Positions 59,191 to 64,000 of a stretch of DNA of 64,000 nt are shown in pieces. This DNA is from CAVDRM01 sp963611355. GTDB taxonomy: Bacteria; Bacillota; Clostridia; Christensenellales; Aristaeellaceae. Positions within the stretch are counted from its first letter, which is position 1. Each line of letters starts with the position of its first letter. The translations under genes were made by a program, and so were the position numbers. The notes under the pieces are model-generated. The model had not been told where the DNA came from. It did no database searches and saw only the letters and a program-made list of their open reading frames with translations. The stretch covers positions 156,535 to 220,534 of the forward strand of contig CAVDRM010000001.1 of the NCBI GenBank assembly GCA_963611355.1, written 5' to 3'.

Positions 59191-62100
59191 TCAAAACAGG
59201 CTGAGCTGCTCCGTCCTTGGGGCGCGGGCAGGGAGGACGGAGCGGGAGACGGAGGCGGGAAGGTCGGGCAGGAAGGGCGACGGCTCGCCGCCGCAGGTCA
59301 GGATGAGCTGCTGCTTGGCGCGGGTCATGCCGACAAAGAGGAGGCGGCGCTCCTCGGAAATATCCGCGTTCTCGCGGGCAGAAGGCAGAACATCCTTTTG
59401 AAGCCCCGCCAGAAAAACCACGGGAAATTCAAGACCCTTGGCCGCATGGAGCGTCATCAGCCGCACCGCACCGCCCGCATGGTTTTCGCTGCCGCCGAAG
59501 CGGCAAAGGTCAATGTCCTCTCCGGAGCGCAGTACATCCAAAAAAGCGGGCATGGTATCCGAAAACGCCGCCATGTTTAACAGCCGGCGGACGGCCGCGC
59601 TGCGCAACGTGAGCATGGAAACAGCCTTGTCCAAGAGGCGGCGCGGCCTTTCCTTTTGGATGTGCGGACGCAGGGCATCGGCCAATTCAAAAAACGGCTT
59701 CAGCGCCTCCTCCGGTGCCTCCGTTTCGCCGTCCCGCAAGGCCTGAAACGCACGCTGGCGCAGGACAGGCGAAAAGCCAAACAGACCGCTGAGCGCCTCA
59801 TCGAGCGCCTGCTCGTTCCGCGCATCCGAAAGCGCCTCAAACAGCGCAATAAGGGCGCAGACCTTGCTGTCCTCCAGCGCATTTCCGCGGCCGAAGACGA
59901 GGCAGGGAATGCCGTCATGCTTAAAGCAGTTTTCCAGCATTTCCAACTGCCTGTGGGTGCGGCAAAGCACGGCGATTTCCGAAAAGGCCCGTGCCCGTCC
60001 CGTTTCCATGTGCTGCGCCTGCGTCATATCCAAGCCGCCCGTCAGACGGGCGATTTCCTTGCTGATAAAAATCCCCTCGCCCTGCGCGTCATGCGCGTTC
60101 ACATACCGGACGCGCACGCCATCGGCGCAATGCGGGGTCAGCGTCCGCGGCGCACCGGCATTCGCGGAAACGGCGGCACAGGCTGCGGACAGTATCTGCG
60201 GGGTCGAGCGGTAGTTATCCGTCAGGCGAATGATGCGCGTATCCGAAAAATCCGCGCAGAAGGCATCGAAACAGCCCGCGTCCGCGCCGCGAAAGCCGTA
60301 AATGGACTGGTCCGGGTCGCCGATGACGAACACGCTTTCGGCATCCTTCGCCCATGTTTTGACCAGCCGTCTTTGGAGCGGGCTGACATCCTGAAACTCA
60401 TCCACGAAAAGGTGCTTGAACGGCGCTCGGACGTTTAAGCCGTCCAGCAGTAAGCCGTCCAAATCCCGCGTATTCATTCGGCGCAGCGCCTCCTGATAGG
60501 CAGGGAGCAGCCACGCGGGGGCGGAAGGGCAGGAAAGCCCGTTTTGAAGCGCCGATATATAGTCCAGCGCCTGTGCCGGCGGCAGGGAGTCGTGATTTTC
60601 CTTGAGCATGGCGGCCAACATTTCTTTGGCCTGCGCAGGGGACACGATGCGCTTTTTTTCGGTGAGTTCAAGGCAGAGCGCATGGAATGTCCCCACACGC
60701 AGCCCGCGCACGGCCTTTTTGCCGCCCAGCGCCTGCGCTGCGCGTTCGCTCAATTCTCTCGCCGCCTGTCGTGTAAACGTGACAGCGCCGATGTCCCGCG
60801 CCGGAACGCCGTCCTGAATCAACCGCACGATGCGGCTGACCAGCGTCTTCGTTTTGCCCGTGCCCGGTCCGGCGATGACGGCAATGTGCGGTGCGTCCGC
60901 GTGAACGGCCTCTTTCTGCCGCTCGTTCAGTTCATCGGACAGGCTCGGTCGTTCTTCCTCCGGCTTGACTTCGGCGGGAGCGGATGCGGAAACGGAGGAT
61001 GCTTCCTCTGCCCCCATATCCGGCAGGGTGAAGGACGTCTGCCCCGCCTGTATGCGCAGTTCATCCTTTGAAAACAGGGAAATCACGCCGTATTCGCCGT
61101 CATACCCGCCATGTTTCTGAACCCGTCCCTCGCGCAGACGGCGCAGCGCCTCGCCGAGCGGCCACGAAACGGCGCTTTCGGCATCGGACAGGGAAAGCGT
61201 CCGCAAAATATGCAGCTCCGTCCCCAGCGTTTTCAAAAGCGTTTCGTACGCTGCGGCGGCCTTTTTGCCGGCTGACGATACGCCCAAGCACTCGGCAACG
61301 ATTTCCTGAAGCGGGATAAGGCTTTCAAACATTTGGTCATCGGGCAGCGCAAAGCCCTCCGGCCTGTCGGCCAGCGCCTCCACCCTGTGCAGCACGCCGA
61401 CCGTGACCTTTTTCCCGCACACGGGGCAGCGCCCGCCGTTTGAAATCGTCTCCTTGGGCGTTAGGCAGCAATGACAGGCGCGGTGCCCGTCCAAATGATA
61501 TTTTCCCTCTTCGGGGAAAAATTCCAGCGTCCCCAGCAGATTTTCCCTTGTTTCCAGCGCTTTTTTCATGGCAAAGTAGCCCATTTCGCCGTCAAACAGG
61601 GTGGCCTCGCGGCCTAGCTTGCCCGGCGAATGCGCATCCGAATTGGACACCAGCGCATACCTGTCTAAAGCAGACAGCCGTCTGTTCATGGGTGGGTCGG
61701 ACGAAAGGCCGGTCTCCAAGGCGGTAATGTATCGGCTTAAATCGCCGTAGCATTCCTCCATGCAGGAAAAATCCGAGAATGCACCCAGAACGGAAAAATG
61801 CGGCGTCCAGATGTGGGCCGGAATGAAAATCGCATCCGGACAGGCATCCAGGGTGATTTTCAGCAGTTCCTCGCTGTCCAGCCCTAAAATGGGGCGGCCG
61901 TCGCTGTGCAGGTTGCCGATGGCCTCCAAGCGGTTCGACAAGACATCGGCATCATCCACGGAGGGCAGCAAAATCACATGATGCACCTTGCGCGTCTTAC
62001 CGTTTCGCTTATAGATGGTGCTGATTTCGCCGGACACGATAAACCGCGGCGGCCGGCTATTCGGCACATCACAGGAAAGGCAAAGCCCTTCCTTCAGACG

Positions 62101-62289
62101 ATACAGTCCATTGCCGTCCGGCACAAGCATTTCCCGCATTTCCTCGCGCCATTTGGGGTGCGTAAAATCGCCCGTTCCGAGCATGAAAATTCCCTTTCGG
62201 CGGGCGGAATATTCCAAGTGCGGCAGGTCGCAGTCGCGGCTTGTGGCACGGGAAAAACGGGAATGGATGTGCAAATCGGCGATGTACAT
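59191..62289 (-). CDS. PHP domain - UvrD/Rep helicase fusion with C-terminal clamp-binding motif
   Basis: 1032 residues. N-terminal PHP phosphoesterase domain (about 1-260): YIADLHIHSRFSRATS, LGTGDFTHPKW, IPAHIWTPHF and LVSNSDAHSP give the metal-binding His/Asp. A Cys4 zinc finger (CHCC...CPVCGKK, about 280-305) follows. From about 470 it is an SF1A helicase: ELNERQKEAVHA, Walker A AGPGTGKTKTLVSR, Walker B HLFVDEFQDVSPLQ, GDPDQSIYGFRGAD, LTDNYRST and VRLMTLHAAKGLEFPVVFL, MTRAKQQL. The chain ends EQLSLF, a canonical sliding-clamp-binding motif. ATG at 62289 has GAGG upstream, overlapping the pyk stop. Confidence 0.92.
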   Translation of the reverse strand: MYIADLHIHSRFSRATSRDCDLPHLEYSARRKGIFMLGTGDFTHPKWREEMREMLVPDGNGLYRLKEGLCLSCDVPNSRPPRFIVSGEISTIYKRNGKTRKVHHVILLPSVDDADVLSNRLEAIGNLHSDGRPILGLDSEELLKITLDACPDAIFIPAHIWTPHFSVLGAFSDFSCMEECYGDLSRYITALETGLSSDPPMNRRLSALDRYALVSNSDAHSPGKLGREATLFDGEMGYFAMKKALETRENLLGTLEFFPEEGKYHLDGHRACHCCLTPKETISNGGRCPVCGKKVTVGVLHRVEALADRPEGFALPDDQMFESLIPLQEIVAECLGVSSAGKKAAAAYETLLKTLGTELHILRTLSLSDAESAVSWPLGEALRRLREGRVQKHGGYDGEYGVISLFSKDELRIQAGQTSFTLPDMGAEEASSVSASAPAEVKPEEERPSLSDELNERQKEAVHADAPHIAVIAGPGTGKTKTLVSRIVRLIQDGVPARDIGAVTFTRQAARELSERAAQALGGKKAVRGLRVGTFHALCLELTEKKRIVSPAQAKEMLAAMLKENHDSLPPAQALDYISALQNGLSCPSAPAWLLPAYQEALRRMNTRDLDGLLLDGLNVRAPFKHLFVDEFQDVSPLQRRLVKTWAKDAESVFVIGDPDQSIYGFRGADAGCFDAFCADFSDTRIIRLTDNYRSTPQILSAACAAVSANAGAPRTLTPHCADGVRVRYVNAHDAQGEGIFISKEIARLTGGLDMTQAQHMETGRARAFSEIAVLCRTHRQLEMLENCFKHDGIPCLVFGRGNALEDSKVCALIALFEALSDARNEQALDEALSGLFGFSPVLRQRAFQALRDGETEAPEEALKPFFELADALRPHIQKERPRRLLDKAVSMLTLRSAAVRRLLNMAAFSDTMPAFLDVLRSGEDIDLCRFGGSENHAGGAVRLMTLHAAKGLEFPVVFLAGLQKDVLPSARENADISEERRLLFVGMTRAKQQLILTCGGEPSPFLPDLPASVSRSVLPARAPRTEQLSLF

Positions 62290-62297
62290 GGAATGCC

Positions 62298-63710
62298 TCA
62301 AATTCTGTCAGCTTTAATCATGTTGGTATTGCCGGAAGCATGGCTGGGCAGGCCGCCGGTGATGATGATAAAATCGCCCTTCTCTAAGGGAAACATCTTT
62401 TTTGCCATGTTTTTGGCATTAAAGAAAAGCACGTCGGTGGAATCAAAATAATCGCTCATGGCGGGCGTCACGCCCCACGAAAGCGCCAGCTTGCGCCATG
62501 TCTTTTCGTCTGTGGTGATGCCCAAAATATCCGTCGGCGCACGGAAGCGGGAGACCATCCGCGCCGTCATGCCGGACAGGGAGCAGACCACAATCAGCTT
62601 TGCACCGACATCAATCGCCATGCCGCACACGGCGTGGGAAATCGCGTCCGTTTCGTTCTTGATGCGGAAAGCAGTCTGCCGAAAGCGCTTGTCATAATGG
62701 ATGGTCTGTTCCGCCTGCACAGCGATGCGCGCCATCGTTTCAACCGTATGCACGGGATATTTGCCCGCCGCCGTCTCGCCAGAGAGCATCAGGGCGCTCG
62801 TTCCGTCGTACACGGCATTGGCAACATCAGAAATTTCGGCGCGGGTCGGACGCACATTGCCAATCATGGATTCCAGCATTTCGGTCGCGGTGATAACGCG
62901 CTTACCGAGCAAACGGCACTTGGTAATCAGCTTTTTCTGAACGGCGGGCAGCTCCTCAAAGGGAATTTCTACGCCCAAATCGCCGCGGGCGACCATGATG
63001 CCGTCGCAGCATTCACAAATCTCCTCGATGTTGTCCATGCCCGAACGATTCTCTATCTTGGCAATCAAGTCAATGCCGTCTCCCCCATGCGCATGCAGAA
63101 ATTCATGCACGTCCAGCAAATCCTGCTTTCTGGAAACGAAGGAGCAGGCGATGAAATCCACATCGTTTTCAATGCCGAACAAAAGGTCGCGTTTATCCTG
63201 TTCGCTTAAATAATCATGGCCGAACACACGCCCCGGCACGCTCATGCTCTTTTTATCGCTCAAAACGCCGCCGCTTTTCACGATGCAGCGGGCATTTTCA
63301 TGATCGGCCTCCGATACGGACAGCACCAAAAGACCGTTGTTAATCAGCACCTGATCGCCCGGCTTTAATTCCGCGCACAGCCCCGAATAGCTGACCGAAA
63401 CGTGCTTGGCATCGCCCATTTCCTGCCGTGTCGTCAGGGTGAATTCGTCTCCCTCGCGCAGCTCGATCTTCCCGTTTTCAAAGCAGCCGATGCGGTATTC
63501 CGGCCCCTTGGTGTCCAGCATAATGGCGATGGGCAGGGATAACTCCTGCCGCAGCCGCTTGATTTTTTCAATCCGCGCCCCGTGTTCCTCATATGAGCCG
63601 TGCGAAAAGTTCAGCCTTGCGACATTCATGCCCGCCAGACATAACGCCCGCAGGGTCTCCTCATCCTCGGACGCAGGGCCGATGGTGCAGATGATTTTTG
63701 TCTTTCTCAT
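62298..63710 (-). CDS. pyk: Pyruvate kinase
   Basis: 470 residues; makes pyruvate and ATP from phosphoenolpyruvate and ADP. N-terminal KTKIICTIGPASEDEETL, NFSHGSYEEH, MLDTKGPEYRIG (substrate and K+ site), the Mg/catalytic block IAKIENRSGMDNIEEI, MVARGDLGVEIPFEELPAVQ, and VITATEMLESMI. The C-terminal domain has HAVCGMAIDVGAKLIV and FIIITGGLPS. It lacks the extra C-terminal phosphohistidine-like domain of Bacillus enzymes. ATG at 63710 has AAAGGAG upstream. The helicase fusion gene starts eight bases after its stop. Confidence 0.95.
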   Translation of the reverse strand: MRKTKIICTIGPASEDEETLRALCLAGMNVARLNFSHGSYEEHGARIEKIKRLRQELSLPIAIMLDTKGPEYRIGCFENGKIELREGDEFTLTTRQEMGDAKHVSVSYSGLCAELKPGDQVLINNGLLVLSVSEADHENARCIVKSGGVLSDKKSMSVPGRVFGHDYLSEQDKRDLLFGIENDVDFIACSFVSRKQDLLDVHEFLHAHGGDGIDLIAKIENRSGMDNIEEICECCDGIMVARGDLGVEIPFEELPAVQKKLITKCRLLGKRVITATEMLESMIGNVRPTRAEISDVANAVYDGTSALMLSGETAAGKYPVHTVETMARIAVQAEQTIHYDKRFRQTAFRIKNETDAISHAVCGMAIDVGAKLIVVCSLSGMTARMVSRFRAPTDILGITTDEKTWRKLALSWGVTPAMSDYFDSTDVLFFNAKNMAKKMFPLEKGDFIIITGGLPSHASGNTNMIKADRI

Positions 63711-63781
63711 AACAAAAAATGAACTCCTTTTACAGGATTTTGGCCGTTTCGAGATAAATAGCCGAAACCTAACCAATATAT

Positions 63782-63811
63782 AGTATAGGCATAGCAAACT
63801 GTTTCTGTCAA
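63782..63811 (-). promoter_or_regulatory. Promoter of pyk
   Basis: TTGACA (63811-63806), 18-base spacer, TATACT (63787-63782), minus strand. Confidence 0.7.
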
Positions 63812-63866
63812 TCATACCGAAAATATTTGGCGGAATCTTGGCGAAAAATCCGATGCTTATATAAAT

Positions 63867-64000
63867 TTAGGCAGCACAGCACAAATAAAGCTGTACGATA
63901 AGCAGTAAATTTTGCATCAGGTACAAAACGCAAAAATCGAAGGTTTTGTCCGCGTTTTTCTGCATGGCCGCCTGCAGGCGCTCCACCTGCTTGGCCAGCA
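63867..64000 (-). CDS. C-terminal end of an unidentified gene (cut by right edge)
   Basis: An open minus-strand frame from the right edge ends at TAA (63869-63867) after 44 codons. It reads LAKQVERLQAAMQKNADKTF, like the end of a coiled coil, then a hydrophobic tail ending CCAA. The first part has GC-rich third positions like real genes here; the tail is AT-rich. Family not recognisable, and a frame error cannot be excluded. Confidence 0.4.
   Translation of the reverse strand, partial: LAKQVERLQAAMQKNADKTFDFCVLYLMQNLLLIVQLYLCCAA

Noticed and set aside
1..64000. CRISPR arrays, intact insertion sequences, rRNA genes or prophage
   Set aside because: No regularly spaced repeats, transposase, integrase or rRNA segments were seen on either strand.

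Overview
The window reads as a moderately GC-rich chromosome of an anaerobic member of the Clostridia. A Christensenellales-like lineage is my guess; no rRNA is present to test it. The evidence is Firmicutes-type class III fructose-bisphosphatase, type III glutamine synthetase, AsnA, MutS2, a clostridial U32 peptidase, a six-gene Rnf complex, a Na+-pump decarboxylase beta subunit and a TM1266-type hydrogenase regulator. Genes are tightly packed with strong Shine-Dalgarno sites. A 10-base N run at 54155-54164 shows that this is a scaffold join, so linkage across it is not proven.

Layout, left part. Positions 1-990 hold an iron-uptake operon (two feoA, then feoB cut by the left edge) behind a promoter rich in TTAG...CTAA palindromes. 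A tRNA-Lys unit (1523-1689), a MATE exporter, serC-serA and fbp follow. Positions 7850-10520 form an AT-rich island with a small secreted peptide and a tannase/feruloyl-esterase-like enzyme. Then come an L,D-transpeptidase, deoC with a ROK sugar kinase, a MarR regulator and a KdpDE-like two-component system. Next are a decarboxylase Na+-pump beta subunit with a tiny gamma-like partner, and a structured leader with a 7-codon ORF and terminator ahead of a TM1266-type regulator and an NMT1/THI5-like binding protein. asnA-glnN form a nitrogen-assimilation pair.

Layout, middle. The rnf operon (28128-23218, minus) has the order G-C-D-E-A-B instead of the usual C-D-G-E-A-B. A hairpin-rich repeat block separates it from a methyltransferase / small membrane protein / DUF4230 operon. 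A rightward block follows: cyclophilin, zapA, U32 peptidase, mutS2, a two-component system overlapping ispE, then a Gld-like ABC exporter operon with a DUF4340 protein, and a secreted 5'-nucleotidase.

Layout, right part. A sugar ABC importer without ATPase (one permease has a large N-terminal extension) sits beside decayed genes: a glycosidase remnant and a nucleoside deaminase with a nonsense codon. Next is a LacI-type regulator fused to a full solute-binding-protein domain. Across the scaffold gap lies an iron/phosphonate-type ABC importer with a glycerophosphodiester phosphodiesterase gene. The window ends with pyruvate kinase co-transcribed with a PHP-domain/UvrD helicase fusion whose C-terminus is a sliding-clamp-binding motif. 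The most interesting items are the 18.2-18.45 kb leader, the LacI-SBP fusion beside the GDPD transporter, the PHP-helicase fusion and the rearranged rnf operon. All six proteins with a clear Sec signal peptide end it in an A-x-A type site and none has a good lipobox, which is unusual for binding proteins of a monoderm cell.
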